From contig NZ_CP032311.1 in NCBI RefSeq assembly GCF_004803755.1, positions 2,124,501 to 2,188,500 on the forward strand: a stretch of 64,000 nt of DNA, given 5' to 3'. Source of the stretch: Pseudomonas sp. DG56-2. Its GTDB lineage: Bacteria > Pseudomonadota > Gammaproteobacteria > Pseudomonadales > Pseudomonadaceae. The notes beneath the pieces were generated by a model that saw only the letters and a program-made list of their open reading frames with translations, ran no database searches and was not told where the DNA came from. The position numbers were made by a program, and so were the translations under genes. Within the stretch, counting starts at the first letter, position 1. Each line of letters begins with the position of its first letter. This document shows positions 16,783 through 26,460 of this stretch, piece by piece.

Positions 16783-17286
16783 ATGGCCAAAGAAGGCTCG
16801 GTAGCCCCAAAGGAACGCATCAACGTCACCTTCAAGCCCGCCACAGGTGGAGCACAGGAAGAAATAGAGCTGCCATTGAAGCTGCTGGCTATTGGTGACT
16901 ACACCCAGCGTAAAGACGAACGCAAGGTGGAGGATCGTAAGCCGATCAGCATCGACAAAATAACTTTCGACGAGGTGCTGGCCAAGCAGGAGTTAAGCCT
17001 GACGCTAAGCGTGGCCAACCGTCTTCAGGCGCAAGGAAGCGCAGAAGAGCTGGCGATCGAGGTGCGGGTGAACTCAATGAAGGACTTCAACCCAGCCAGC
17101 CTGGTCGAGCAAGTACCTGAACTGAAAAAACTCATGGAGCTTCGTGATGCGCTGGTAGCGCTTAAAGGTCCATTGGGCAATGCCCCTGCATTTCGTAAAG
17201 CTATCGAAGCGGTGCTCGTCGACGACGAATCGCGCGGTCGCGTTCTTGGTGAGCTGGGTTTGAACGCCACAGCCCCGAAAGCTTAA
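16783..17286 (+). CDS. tssB: T6SS small sheath subunit TssB
   Basis: A 167-residue VipA/TssB protein that pairs with TssC to form the contractile sheath around the Hcp tube. Diagnostic segments are the start MAKEGSVAPKERINVTFKPA, the block ELPLKLLAIGDYTQRKDERK, and EVRVNSMKDFNPASLVEQVP followed by LKKLMELRDALVALKGPLGN. The length is normal. CGGAG sits ahead of the ATG. The order tssA-tssB-tssC-tssE-tssF-tssG-clpV is the one found in the HSI-II type of P. aeruginosa. Spacing to tssC is 28 bases, so co-translation in one operon is likely. Confidence 0.97.
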   Translation: MAKEGSVAPKERINVTFKPATGGAQEEIELPLKLLAIGDYTQRKDERKVEDRKPISIDKITFDEVLAKQELSLTLSVANRLQAQGSAEELAIEVRVNSMKDFNPASLVEQVPELKKLMELRDALVALKGPLGNAPAFRKAIEAVLVDDESRGRVLGELGLNATAPKA

Positions 17287-17314
17287 GCCCCTATCCGCCA
17301 AGGAAGTTCTGACA

Positions 17315-18790
17315 ATGAGCACCAGCGCAACACAGCAAAAAGGCAACGAGAATAGCGAGTACAGCATCCTCGACAGCATCATCGCCGAGACCCGCCTGAC
17401 ACCGGATGACGAGGCTTACGACATTGCCAAACGTGGCGTGTCAGCTTTTATCGAAGAGCTGCTCAAACCACACAATAGCGGCGAGCCGGTCAAGAAGGCG
17501 ATGGTAGATCGGATGATCGCCGAGATCGATGCAAAGCTGAGCCTGCAGATGGACGAAATCCTCCATCATCAAGACTTCCAGGCGCTGGAGTCCGCGTGGC
17601 GTGGGTTGCAACTGTTGGTTGATCGCACCAACTTTCGTGAAAACATCAAGATCGAAATTCTCAACGTGTCCAAGCAGGACTTGCTGGATGACTTTGAAGA
17701 CTCCCCGGAAGTCATGCAGGCCGGTCTGTACAAGCACGTTTATACAGCCGAGTACGGTCAGTTCGGTGGTCAGCCGGTTGGCGCGATCATATCCAACTAC
17801 TTCATGTCGCCCAGCTCACCTGATGTGAAGCTGATGCAATATGTCTCAAGCGTCGCTTGCATGTCCCACGCCCCATTCATCGCTGCTGCGGGGCCGAAGT
17901 TCTTTGGCCTTGAAAGCTTTACCGGACTGCCGGACCTCAAGGATCTGAAAGATCACTTCGAAGGACCGCAGTTCGCAAAATGGCAAAGCTTTCGCCAATC
18001 CGAAGACTCACGCTACATCGGCTTGACCGTACCGCGATTCTTGCTACGCAATCCGTACGATCCCGAAGATAACCCGGTCAAATCCTTCGTCTACAAGGAA
18101 ACCGTTGCCAACAGCCACGAGCATTACCTGTGGGGTAATACGGCCTATGCGTTTGGCAGCAAATTGACCGATAGCTTCGCCAAGTTCCGTTGGTGCCCGA
18201 ACATCATCGGTCCGCAGAGCGGTGGTGCAGTTGAAGACTTGCCGTTGCACCATTTCGAGAGCATGGGTGAAATCGAAACCAAGATTCCTACGGAAGTCCT
18301 GGTGTCCGACCGTCGTGAATACGAACTGGCTGAGGAAGGTTTCATTTCCCTGACCATGCGCAAAGGCTCCGACAACGCAGCATTCTTCTCTGCCAGTTCG
18401 GTGCAGAAGCCCAAGTTTTTCGGAATCAGCGCTGAGGGCAAGACTGCAGAGTTGAATTACAAACTCGGCACGCAGTTGCCTTACATGATGATCGTCAATC
18501 GACTGGCCCACTACTTGAAGGTGCTCCAGCGCGAGCAGTTGGGTTCTTGGAAAGAACGCACCGACCTTGAGCTGGAACTCAACAAGTGGATCCGCCAGTA
18601 CGTCGCTGACCAGGAAAACCCTAGCGCCGAAGTCCGTGGTCGTCGCCCGCTGCGCGCGGCCGAAATTATTGTCAGCGATGTTGAAGGTGAGCCAGGTTGG
18701 TATCGCGTCAGTTTGAACGTGCGCCCGCACTTCAAATACATGGGGGCCGATTTCACCCTGTCGCTGGTTGGCAAGCTGGACAAAGAGTAA
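17315..18790 (+). CDS. tssC: T6SS large sheath subunit TssC
   Basis: A 491-residue VipB/TssC protein, the large subunit of the contractile sheath. Seen are the N-terminal helix SILDSIIAETRLTPDDEAYD, the core W-R-G-L-Q-L-L block (ALESAWRGLQLLVDRTNFRE), FLLRNPYDPEDNPVKSF, and the C-terminal inner-wall segment EPGWYRVSLNVRPHFKYMGA ahead of DFTLSLVGKL. The length and order of blocks are canonical. It sits between tssB and tssE with short gaps. Strong conservation and balanced codon use point to a functional gene. Confidence 0.98.
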   Translation: MSTSATQQKGNENSEYSILDSIIAETRLTPDDEAYDIAKRGVSAFIEELLKPHNSGEPVKKAMVDRMIAEIDAKLSLQMDEILHHQDFQALESAWRGLQLLVDRTNFRENIKIEILNVSKQDLLDDFEDSPEVMQAGLYKHVYTAEYGQFGGQPVGAIISNYFMSPSSPDVKLMQYVSSVACMSHAPFIAAAGPKFFGLESFTGLPDLKDLKDHFEGPQFAKWQSFRQSEDSRYIGLTVPRFLLRNPYDPEDNPVKSFVYKETVANSHEHYLWGNTAYAFGSKLTDSFAKFRWCPNIIGPQSGGAVEDLPLHHFESMGEIETKIPTEVLVSDRREYELAEEGFISLTMRKGSDNAAFFSASSVQKPKFFGISAEGKTAELNYKLGTQLPYMMIVNRLAHYLKVLQREQLGSWKERTDLELELNKWIRQYVADQENPSAEVRGRRPLRAAEIIVSDVEGEPGWYRVSLNVRPHFKYMGADFTLSLVGKLDKE

Positions 18791-18803
18791 GCGGGGTTAG
18801 TGC

Positions 18804-19211
18804 ATGTCTGGATACGGCAGCCTTTTCGAACGCCTGTGTGGCGAAGCGCAAAAGCGAGTTGGTTGGAGTTGCGAGGAGTCCGCGACGGCTTCGGTGGCTG
18901 CCCATCTTTCCAAGATGCTCGGCACTCGAGCGGGCAGTGTGCAAACGCTTTCCGATTACGGGCTGCCCGATCTCAATGACATGCGTTTGAGCCTGCATGA
19001 TGCCCTGAGCCAGGCTCGATCCGCGATCGAACATTTCATCGAAGCTTATGAGCCACGACTGAGCAATGTACGAGTTATGCCGTTGCCACGTGATCACGAT
19101 CAGCTTCGACTGTTCTTCAGTATCGAGGGTTTGCTGGAAGTCGATGGCTTCAAGCGCCTGGTCAACTTCACCGCACGACTCGATGGTGGCGGGCAAGTCA
19201 GGGTCAGCTGA
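18804..19211 (+). CDS. tssE: T6SS baseplate protein TssE (gp25-like)
   Basis: A 135-residue gp25-like baseplate wedge protein. The N-terminus GYGSLFERLC is the usual TssE opening, the middle has SVQTLSDYGLPDLND, corresponding to the family's 'YGLPD' block, and the end has SIEGLLEV followed by VNFTARLDGGGQVRVS. TssE joins TssF, TssG and TssK in the baseplate that docks on the TssJLM complex. It starts 13 bases after tssC and has GGGGTTAG ahead of the ATG. Confidence 0.93.
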   Translation: MSGYGSLFERLCGEAQKRVGWSCEESATASVAAHLSKMLGTRAGSVQTLSDYGLPDLNDMRLSLHDALSQARSAIEHFIEAYEPRLSNVRVMPLPRDHDQLRLFFSIEGLLEVDGFKRLVNFTARLDGGGQVRVS

Positions 19212-19286
19212 GTCGACTTAGTCAGATCCGCAAGGCTGTTGCCAATGGCTAGCAGCCGTCTTGAACACGAACCGCAGGGAGCCCCG

Positions 19287-21074
19287 GTGTCCTTCAATCA
19301 CTACTATCAAAGCGAGCTCACCGCGTTACGCCAGTTAGGTCGGCGTTTTGCCGAGCGCAGCCCGGCACTGGCACCCTTTCTCGGCCAGGCTGGACGAGAC
19401 CCGGATGTGGAGCGCTTGCTCGAAGGCTTCGCTTTTCTCACGGGTCGTCTTCGCCAGAAGCTCGATGATGAACTCCCGGAATTGAGCCATTCGTTGATGC
19501 ATTTGCTGTGGCCAAACTACATGCGGCCGTTGCCAGCGTTCAGCATTTTGCAGTTCGACCCACTCAAACAATGCGGGCCGGCTCAACGTGTCGAGCGTGA
19601 TACGCCGGTCGAAAGTGAACCTATCGATGGGGTGCATTGCCGGTTTCGCACCTGTTACCCCACCGAGGTTCTGCCCCTGGATCTAACTGCGCTGAATTAC
19701 TCGGTAAATGGCAATGGTGCGCTGCTCAGCCTGCGCCTGGAAATGAGTTGCGAAGGCCATCTTGGTGAGTTGTACCTGAGCCGTCTGCGCCTGCATCTGG
19801 CGGGTGATCGTTACATCAGCCAGACACTCTACTTGAGCCTGCTGCGCAACCTTGAAAGTATCGAGTTGGTGCTGCTCGATAGCGATGGCAAGCCATTTAC
19901 GGGCGAGGGTGGCAAGAACCTGTCATTTACGTTGCGCAGTCAATGTGTGCAACCGGTGGGTTTTGCCGAAGAGGAGGCGTTGATTCCGTACCCACTCAAC
20001 ACGTTCCGTGGCTACCGCTTTCTACAGGAGTATTTCGCCTTCCAGGACAAATTCCTGTTCGTCGACCTGACGGGCCTGGATGCACTCAATGCGTTGCCAC
20101 AGGACACACTCAAGCAGCTTCAGGGCCTGGAGATACGCTTCGACATTTGCAAGGACGGCATACAGCGTCTGCGGCCTACGTTGGACAACGTGAAACTGTT
20201 CTGCACCCCGATCGTCAACCTGTTCAAACAAGATGCGCTGCCGATCCGTCTCGATGGCAAGCAAGACGAGTACCTGCTGCTGCCCGCTGGATACGACCTG
20301 GAAAGTTGCGGTGTATTTTCGGTGGAGACCGTAACCGGCTGGATGCCTGGTGGAGAGGGTTATCAGGCTTATGTGCCGTTTGAGTCATTCGAACATGATC
20401 CAAGCTTCGACGTACCGCACAGTCGTCCGCACTACAGCGTCCGCCAGCGACCTTCCATGCTGCACGACGGCCTGGACACCTACCTGAGCTTCGGTGTTCG
20501 CAATACCGTCATCCATGAAACGCTGTCGATGGAGCTGATCTGCACTAACCAGAATCTGCCGCGGCGCCTCAAGTTGGGTGACATCAGACTGGCGTGTGAA
20601 CAAACACCTGAGTTCCTCAGCTTTCGCAACATCACGCCAGTCACCTCAAGCTACGCGCCGCCTTTGAATCGCGATTTCTTGTGGAAGCTCATCAGCAACA
20701 TGTCGCTCAACTATCTGTCGCTGGCAAACGTCGATGCCCTCAAGGTAATTCTCGAAACCTACGACTTGCCACGCTACTACGACCAACACCTGGAAAAAGT
20801 CAGCAGGCGACTGCTGGAGGGGCTCAAGTCGATCCGCCATGAGCATGTCGACAGGCTACACAAAGGTTTGCCTGTGCGTGGTTTGCGCACCGAACTGACG
20901 ATCGACCCGAAGGGCTATGTCTGCGAAGGCGACATGTTCGTCTTCGCCTCGGTCCTCAATGAGTTCTTTGCACTCTACGCCAGCCTCAACTCCTATCACG
21001 AGTTGCGGGTGAAAAGCACACAGGGAGAGGTGTACCAATGGACGCCACGTATGGGGCTTCAGCCCCTGCTTTGA
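19287..21074 (+). CDS. tssF: T6SS baseplate protein TssF
   Basis: A baseplate wedge protein of about 595 residues. It opens SFNHYYQSELTALRQLGRRF, equivalent to the family's (L)xxYYxxELxxLRxxGxxFA start, and continues with RDPDVERLLEGFAFLTGRLR and HSLMHLLWPNYMRPLPAFSI. The GTG at 19287 is chosen because AGGGAG lies 7 bases upstream and the family's homology begins there. In-frame ATGs at 19239 and 19245 would add 14 to 16 unrelated residues. The 3' end overlaps the tssG start by 37 bases, a sign of translational coupling. In other systems TssF and TssG form a 2:1 wedge with TssE. Confidence 0.95.
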   Translation: MSFNHYYQSELTALRQLGRRFAERSPALAPFLGQAGRDPDVERLLEGFAFLTGRLRQKLDDELPELSHSLMHLLWPNYMRPLPAFSILQFDPLKQCGPAQRVERDTPVESEPIDGVHCRFRTCYPTEVLPLDLTALNYSVNGNGALLSLRLEMSCEGHLGELYLSRLRLHLAGDRYISQTLYLSLLRNLESIELVLLDSDGKPFTGEGGKNLSFTLRSQCVQPVGFAEEEALIPYPLNTFRGYRFLQEYFAFQDKFLFVDLTGLDALNALPQDTLKQLQGLEIRFDICKDGIQRLRPTLDNVKLFCTPIVNLFKQDALPIRLDGKQDEYLLLPAGYDLESCGVFSVETVTGWMPGGEGYQAYVPFESFEHDPSFDVPHSRPHYSVRQRPSMLHDGLDTYLSFGVRNTVIHETLSMELICTNQNLPRRLKLGDIRLACEQTPEFLSFRNITPVTSSYAPPLNRDFLWKLISNMSLNYLSLANVDALKVILETYDLPRYYDQHLEKVSRRLLEGLKSIRHEHVDRLHKGLPVRGLRTELTIDPKGYVCEGDMFVFASVLNEFFALYASLNSYHELRVKSTQGEVYQWTPRMGLQPLL

Positions 21075-22045
21075 GCGGGCTGACCCGGATAATCCGCGAG
21101 TACTCACTGTTCCAGGCCGTATTGTTGGTACTGGACCGGCTGCGCGAGGCCCACCCGCAATTGAGCGCTGAAGATCTCTACGATCAGTTGGAGTTTCAAG
21201 CCAATCCGAGCCTGGGATTCCCGGGCAGTGATGTCGATCGAGTGGAGTTCTTCGAAGAGAACGGGCAGATGCGAGCACGTCTGCGCTTCAACTTGATCGG
21301 CCTGTTCGGTTCCGGCTCGCCGTTGCCAACGTTTTACGGTGAACAGGCCCTGGGTGATAGCGAAGACGGCAACCCGACGCGTACTTTTCTCGATCTGTTT
21401 CATCACCGACTGCAGCGGTTGATGCTGCCAATCTGGAGCAAGTACCGCTACAGCACTCGTTTCGTCAGCGGCGCGCTTGACCCGTTCTCAGCGCAGTTGT
21501 TTGCCCTGATCGGATTGGGCGGTGAAGAAATCCGCAAGGCCGAAGAGCTGAACTGGAAGCGCCTGCTGCCCTACCTGGGCTTGCTTAGCCTACGTGCCCA
21601 CTCCGCGGCGTTGATCGAGGCCGTGCTGCGTTATTACTTCAAGCATGCCGACCTTGTGATCGAGCAGTGTATCGAGCGCCGGGTAGCCATCCTTCAAGAG
21701 CAACGCAACCGCATGGGCCGCGCCAACAGCTTTCTGGATGAAGACCTGGTCCTGGGTGAGCAGGTGCGCGATCGCAGCGGCAAGTTCCGCATCCATATCC
21801 GTCAGCTTGACTGGCAGCGCTTCCATGAATTCCTGCCCATCGGTTTTGGTTACCAGCCCCTGTGCGCGTTGGTCAGGTTCACCCTGCGCGACCCCATGGA
21901 TTACGACATTCGCCTGGTTCTGCGCCAGGAAGAGATTCGCGAGCTGCGAATTGGCGAGCACAACGCCTGTCGCCTCGGCTGGACCAGTTGGCTTGGCCGC
22001 GAACGTGCGGACGGTGTGGTCACCCTGGGCAGCAAAACTCATTAA
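21038..22045 (+). CDS. tssG: T6SS baseplate protein TssG
   Basis: A 335-residue TssG (ImpH/VasB) baseplate wedge protein. Typical blocks are the start YSLFQAVLLVLDRLREAHPQ, the middle FNLIGLFGSGSPLPTFYGEQ (usual family form 'fGLfGpxGpLPxhyte'), LFHHRLQRLMLPIWSKYRYS and ALIGLGGEEIRKAEELNWKR. AGGGAGAGG precedes the ATG, which lies inside the tssF 3' end. The stop is 12 bases before the clpV start. Confidence 0.95.
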   Translation: MDATYGASAPALSGLTRIIREYSLFQAVLLVLDRLREAHPQLSAEDLYDQLEFQANPSLGFPGSDVDRVEFFEENGQMRARLRFNLIGLFGSGSPLPTFYGEQALGDSEDGNPTRTFLDLFHHRLQRLMLPIWSKYRYSTRFVSGALDPFSAQLFALIGLGGEEIRKAEELNWKRLLPYLGLLSLRAHSAALIEAVLRYYFKHADLVIEQCIERRVAILQEQRNRMGRANSFLDEDLVLGEQVRDRSGKFRIHIRQLDWQRFHEFLPIGFGYQPLCALVRFTLRDPMDYDIRLVLRQEEIRELRIGEHNACRLGWTSWLGRERADGVVTLGSKTH

Positions 22046-22056
22046 GGACAGATGTC

Positions 22057-24678
22057 ATGATTAACGTAGACCTGCAGCAACTCATTCAAGCGCTGGACGC
22101 CGACACGCGCAGAGACCTGGAAGGTTGCGCCGAACGTTGTGTCGCCCGTGGTGGTAGCAAGATCCTTGTCGAAGACTTGTTGCTAGGATTGCTGGAGCGC
22201 CCACAGGGCATTCTTGCACGGGCACTGCAGGACGCAGAGGTTGACGTCGGGGAGCTCGGCGCAGTGCTGCAGTCGCGGACCGAACACAGTGCCTCGCGTA
22301 ACCCGGTTTTCGCTCCGGAACTGGTTCAATGGCTACAGGATGCGCTGTTGGTAGCCAATCTCGAATTGGGTCAGAGTCAGGTCGAGCAGGCAGCGCTGAT
22401 TCTTGCGTTGCTGCGCAACCCCATGCGCTACGCCGGCAGCCGCTACCAGCCGTTACTGGCCAAGCTCAAAATCGAGCGCCTGAAGGACTATGCCCTGTCG
22501 CAGAAAGAACAGCCTGGTTGTGACATGTCAGCTGTACCTGGCGATTCGCTGTTGCAGCGTTTCACTCATAACCTGACCCAACAGGCTCGTGACGGCACGC
22601 TCGATCCGGTGCTGTGCCGTGATGATGCCATTCGCCAAATGGTCGATATCCTTGCTCGACGCCGCAAGAACAACCCCATCGTGGTGGGCGAAGCGGGTGT
22701 CGGCAAGACCGCTGTCGTCGAAGGCCTGGCTTCACGCATTGCTGCAGGTGAAGTACCGCAGGTGCTCAAGGGCGTGGAATTGCTGGCGCTGGACATGGGC
22801 CTGCTACAGGCTGGTGCCAGCGTGAAGGGTGAGTTCGAGCGCCGGCTCAAGGGCGTAATCGACGAGGTCAAGGCCTCGCCGAAGTCGATCATTCTGTTCA
22901 TCGATGAGGCGCACACACTGATCGGCGCCGGCGGCAACGCCGGTGGCTCTGATGCTGCCAATTTGCTCAAGCCCGCGCTGGCGCGTGGTGAGCTGCGCAC
23001 CATCGCCGCTACAACCTGGGCCGAGTACAAGAAGTACTTCGAGAAAGACCCTGCCTTGGCCCGACGCTTTCAACCCGTGCAGTTGCATGAGCCGACTGTC
23101 GGCGAGGCGGTAACCATCCTACGTGGCCTGGCGCAGATCTACGAGAAAAGCCACGGTATTTACTTGCGTGACGATGCAGTGGTGGCCGCCGCCGAGCTTT
23201 CGGCGCGCTACCTTGCCGGCCGGCAATTGCCGGACAAAGCGGTGGATGTACTCGACACCGCCTGCGCGCGGGTGCGCATCAGCTTGGCGGCAGCGCCGCA
23301 GAGCCTGGAACTTCTGCGTACAGAACTCGCCGAAGGTGGCCGTCAACTCCAGGCCCTGTGCCGCGACGCCGACGCCGGGCTCGTCATAGACCAAGAGATG
23401 CTGAGCGCGCTGCAAGCCCGCCTGCTTGAAGCTGAAGTCGAGCAACACGCCGTGGAACGCTTATGGCAAGAGCAGCGGGTATTGGCTGAGCGCCTGCTCG
23501 ATTTGCGCCAGCGCCTGGCCAACGCTCGAGAGCGGGCAGCGATCGAACCGATTGGCGACGCCGTAGACAAAGAGGCGGGAGACGCGCAAGGGATTGAAGC
23601 GCTGACTACCGCGCTCAACCAAACCTATCACGCCTTGAACGATGCCCAGGCACAAGCGCGCCTGGTCAGCTTTGAGGTGTGTCCACGTCTGGTGGCTGAA
23701 GTGGTCAGCGCCTGGACCGGTGTACCGTTGTCGCAACTGGCCCGTGAGCACAGCGCCAAGGTCGCGAATTTCGGCGCTGACCTGCGAGAGCGTATTCGCG
23801 GGCAGGAGCAGGCGGTACATGCCTTGGATCGCGCGATGCGAGCTACCGCTGCCGGGCTCAACCAGGTGGACGCCCCGGTGGGGGTGTTCCTTTTGGTGGG
23901 GCCGAGCGGGGTTGGCAAAACCGAAACCGCCCTGGCCCTCGCCGATCTGCTGTACGGCGGTGATCGTTTCATCACCACCATCAACATGTCGGAGTTCCAG
24001 GAGAAGCATACGGTGTCGCGCCTGATCGGCGCGCCACCTGGCTACATCGGCTACGGTGAAGGCGGCATGCTTACCGAGGCGGTACGCCAGAAACCCTATT
24101 CTGTGGTGTTACTCGACGAGGTCGAGAAAGCCGACCCGGACGTGCTCAACCTGTTTTACCAGATCTTTGACAAGGGCGTCGCCAACGACGGAGAAGGGCG
24201 CGAGATCAATTTTCGCAATACCCTGATCCTGATGACCTCGAACCTGGCCAGCGAGCGTATCGATGCGTTGTGCGAGCATGGCGCTCGGCCAAGCGCCGAA
24301 GCCTTGGAGGAGGCCATTCGCCCGATCCTTAGTAAGCACTTCAAGCCCGCACTGTTGGCCCGGATGCGGGTGGTGCCGTACTACCCGGTGCAGGGTCCGG
24401 TCTTGCGTGAGCTAATCGAGATCAAGTTGGCGCGCCTGGGCCAGCGCTTGCAGCATCGCCAGTTGGCGTTCAGCTATTGCCAAGGCCTGGTTGACCACTT
24501 GGCGGAGCGCTGCACCCAGAGCGACAGCGGCGCACGCCTGATTGATCACCTGCTGGAACTGCACGTCCTACCTCTGGTGGCCGACCGACTGCTGGACGCC
24601 ATGGCCAGTGGTGAATGTCTTCAGCGAGTGCATGCCACGCTCGATAGCAGCGCCAGTGTGAGCTGCGAGTTTGCCTGA
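22057..24678 (+). CDS. clpV: T6SS sheath-recycling AAA+ ATPase ClpV (TssH)
   Basis: An 873-residue ClpV-type AAA+ ATPase that disassembles contracted sheath so TssB/TssC can be reused. Seen: an N-terminal Clp-N domain (1-150); first AAA module with Walker A GEAGVGKTAVVEG near 211 and Walker B ILFIDEAHTLIGAGG near 280; a coiled-coil middle domain (about 420-530); and second AAA module with GPSGVGKTETALALADLLYG near 613 and VVLLDEVEKADPDV near 685. The start MINVDLQQLI at 22057 is set by AAGGACA 6 bases upstream; the frame is open on the 5' side through tssG but without signals. Both nucleotide sites look intact. Confidence 0.97.
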   Translation: MINVDLQQLIQALDADTRRDLEGCAERCVARGGSKILVEDLLLGLLERPQGILARALQDAEVDVGELGAVLQSRTEHSASRNPVFAPELVQWLQDALLVANLELGQSQVEQAALILALLRNPMRYAGSRYQPLLAKLKIERLKDYALSQKEQPGCDMSAVPGDSLLQRFTHNLTQQARDGTLDPVLCRDDAIRQMVDILARRRKNNPIVVGEAGVGKTAVVEGLASRIAAGEVPQVLKGVELLALDMGLLQAGASVKGEFERRLKGVIDEVKASPKSIILFIDEAHTLIGAGGNAGGSDAANLLKPALARGELRTIAATTWAEYKKYFEKDPALARRFQPVQLHEPTVGEAVTILRGLAQIYEKSHGIYLRDDAVVAAAELSARYLAGRQLPDKAVDVLDTACARVRISLAAAPQSLELLRTELAEGGRQLQALCRDADAGLVIDQEMLSALQARLLEAEVEQHAVERLWQEQRVLAERLLDLRQRLANARERAAIEPIGDAVDKEAGDAQGIEALTTALNQTYHALNDAQAQARLVSFEVCPRLVAEVVSAWTGVPLSQLAREHSAKVANFGADLRERIRGQEQAVHALDRAMRATAAGLNQVDAPVGVFLLVGPSGVGKTETALALADLLYGGDRFITTINMSEFQEKHTVSRLIGAPPGYIGYGEGGMLTEAVRQKPYSVVLLDEVEKADPDVLNLFYQIFDKGVANDGEGREINFRNTLILMTSNLASERIDALCEHGARPSAEALEEAIRPILSKHFKPALLARMRVVPYYPVQGPVLRELIEIKLARLGQRLQHRQLAFSYCQGLVDHLAERCTQSDSGARLIDHLLELHVLPLVADRLLDAMASGECLQRVHATLDSSASVSCEFA

Positions 24679-24688
24679 GGTGGGTGCT

Positions 24689-26206
24689 ATGTTCACGCGT
24701 ATCGCTCAGCCGCTGGTCTATGCCGAGGCGCTGTTGGCGCAATTTGCCAGCCTTTCGCGAACGACAGGCGACAGTGCTCTGCTGCGTGAGTTCGTGTACG
24801 GAGCAGCTGGGCTGAGCGACTGCGAACTGATTCAACTGTATGTGCTGGACGCCACACATACGCGACTGCATCTGAGCGCTGAATGCCTCGACGCCATACC
24901 TTCGCCTCCAGATACAGCGAGCTTGCCGGCGGATTACAACGGTGAGCAACTGTTGCAGTTCGCACTGTGTCAAAACCGCGTGGTGAGCGTGGTGGGTTTA
25001 AGCGACAGCGTGCATGAAACCAGCTTTCTTCCCGCCAAGGGTAAACCCTGGCAGTCATTCTTGTGTGTGCCGCTGCTCAACACGAAGAAGACCGTTGGCG
25101 GCTTGCTTTTATGTGCCAGCCGACAACTTGTCGACCTGAGAGGATTCGCCGACTCCCTGGGACAATTGGGAGCGTTCGTGCTGGCACAGTCGGCACTGCT
25201 GCAGAGTCTGAGACTGCCGGCTGGTCACGCTACACCTGCAGCCGACACCCGAGTTTGCACCGGTGGATATGGGTTGATTGGCAACAGCACGGCGATGCGC
25301 GAGACCTGCCAACTGATCAGCAAGGTGTTGCACAGCCCCTACACGGTGTTACTGCAGGGTGAGACGGGTACAGGCAAGGAAGTAGTGGCGCGCGCGATCC
25401 ATGATTATGGTCCACGCCATACCAAGGCCTTTGTCGTGCAGAACTGTGCGGCCTTTCCAGAACATCTTCTGGAGAGTGAATTGTTCGGTTATCGAAAAGG
25501 CGCGTTTACCGGTGCTGACCGTGACCGTCAGGGCCTGTTCGACACGGCCAATCATGGCACCCTGGTGCTGGATGAAGTGGGTGATATGCCGCTGCCGCTG
25601 CAGGCCAAGCTCTTGCGCGTATTGCAGGAGGGCGAGATCCGCCCGTTGGGCTCCAATGACACCCACAAGATCGACGTCAGAATCATCGCCGCCACCCACC
25701 GCGACCTGGCGGTATTGGTCAGCGAGGGCAAGTTCCGCGAAGACCTGTATTACCGCCTGGGGCAGTTTCCGATTGAGTTGCCGGCCTTGCGCGAGCGCGA
25801 AGGTGACGTTCTTGAGCTGGCCCGGCACTTCTCCGATAAGGCCTGCACCTTCCTGCAACGTGAGCAGGTGAGTTGGTCGCAGGGTGCCCTCGATCACCTG
25901 TGCGGTTACCACTTCCCGGGCAACGTTCGTGAGCTTAAAGGCCTGGTGGAGCGGGCAGTTTTGCTCTGCGATGGCGGGGAGCTGCTGGCCGAACACTTTT
26001 CCTTGGGGGCGCAGCCGCCAGCGCAAAAACAGGGCCTCAGTTTGCGCGACCGCCTGGAAAAGGTCGAGCGCCATTTGCTGCTCGATTGCCTGCGCAGGAA
26101 CGACGGCAATCAGAGCCAGGCGGCCCGTGAGTTAGGTTTGCCCCGACGCACGCTGTTGTACCGCCTTGGCCGACTCAACATCAATCTTGGCGACTGCGAT
26201 GACTAG
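24689..26206 (+). CDS. Sigma-54-dependent activator of the T6SS cluster (Sfa/VasH-like)
   Basis: A 505-residue bacterial enhancer-binding protein. The N-terminal part (1-180) is GAF-like. The AAA+ domain (about 200-430) has Walker A GETGTGKE, the sigma-54 contact loop GAFTGA near 271, Walker B GTLVLDEVGDMP, and R-finger DLYYRLGQFPIELPALRERE. A Fis-type helix-turn-helix at the end reads NQSQAARELGLPRRTLLYRL. It is placed as the sfa2 gene is in HSI-II clusters of P. aeruginosa, where it activates RpoN-dependent transcription. No receiver domain is present, so the signal probably acts through the GAF-like part. It overlaps no neighbour; a 96-base gap follows. GAGGTGGG lies ahead of the ATG. Confidence 0.93.
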   Translation: MFTRIAQPLVYAEALLAQFASLSRTTGDSALLREFVYGAAGLSDCELIQLYVLDATHTRLHLSAECLDAIPSPPDTASLPADYNGEQLLQFALCQNRVVSVVGLSDSVHETSFLPAKGKPWQSFLCVPLLNTKKTVGGLLLCASRQLVDLRGFADSLGQLGAFVLAQSALLQSLRLPAGHATPAADTRVCTGGYGLIGNSTAMRETCQLISKVLHSPYTVLLQGETGTGKEVVARAIHDYGPRHTKAFVVQNCAAFPEHLLESELFGYRKGAFTGADRDRQGLFDTANHGTLVLDEVGDMPLPLQAKLLRVLQEGEIRPLGSNDTHKIDVRIIAATHRDLAVLVSEGKFREDLYYRLGQFPIELPALREREGDVLELARHFSDKACTFLQREQVSWSQGALDHLCGYHFPGNVRELKGLVERAVLLCDGGELLAEHFSLGAQPPAQKQGLSLRDRLEKVERHLLLDCLRRNDGNQSQAARELGLPRRTLLYRLGRLNINLGDCDD

Positions 26207-26302
26207 CGTGCAACGACTTCCTCAATCATCACCGTTCCTTTTGCGCAGGAATGGCGGCAATCGCCGTCGTGCTGCGTCTGTCCTCTCTCTGGAGACTTTC
26301 TG

Positions 26303-26443
26303 ATGCCTGTTCGTCACTGGCCAGCCGTCCTGCTGGCGTTGTTTTTTCTCAGCAGCCTTGGCGGTTGTAGCGGCAGTTACAAATTCAACGACAACACCTA
26401 TCGCCCATTGGGTGATCCGCAAGCGGTCAATCGCGGCAAGTGA
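26303..26443 (+). CDS. Tiny T6SS-associated lipoprotein, 46 aa
   Basis: A short frame, easily missed, starts MPVRHWPAVLLALFFLSSLG and continues GC at residues 21-22. This is a full lipoprotein signal with lipobox L-G-G-C. The mature peptide is only 25 residues (CSGSYKFNDNTYRPLGDPQA then VNRGK). GGAG lies 7 bases ahead of the ATG at 26303. It sits between the sigma-54 activator and the FHA gene, all in one direction, with 17 bases to the next start. This implies it is an operon member with a role at the outer membrane. Residue +2 is Ser, which favours outer-membrane sorting. No family name is known to me; tssJ lies further down and is distinct. Confidence 0.75.
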   Translation: MPVRHWPAVLLALFFLSSLGGCSGSYKFNDNTYRPLGDPQAVNRGK

Positions 26444-26460
26444 CGGTAAGGAGCACCACT

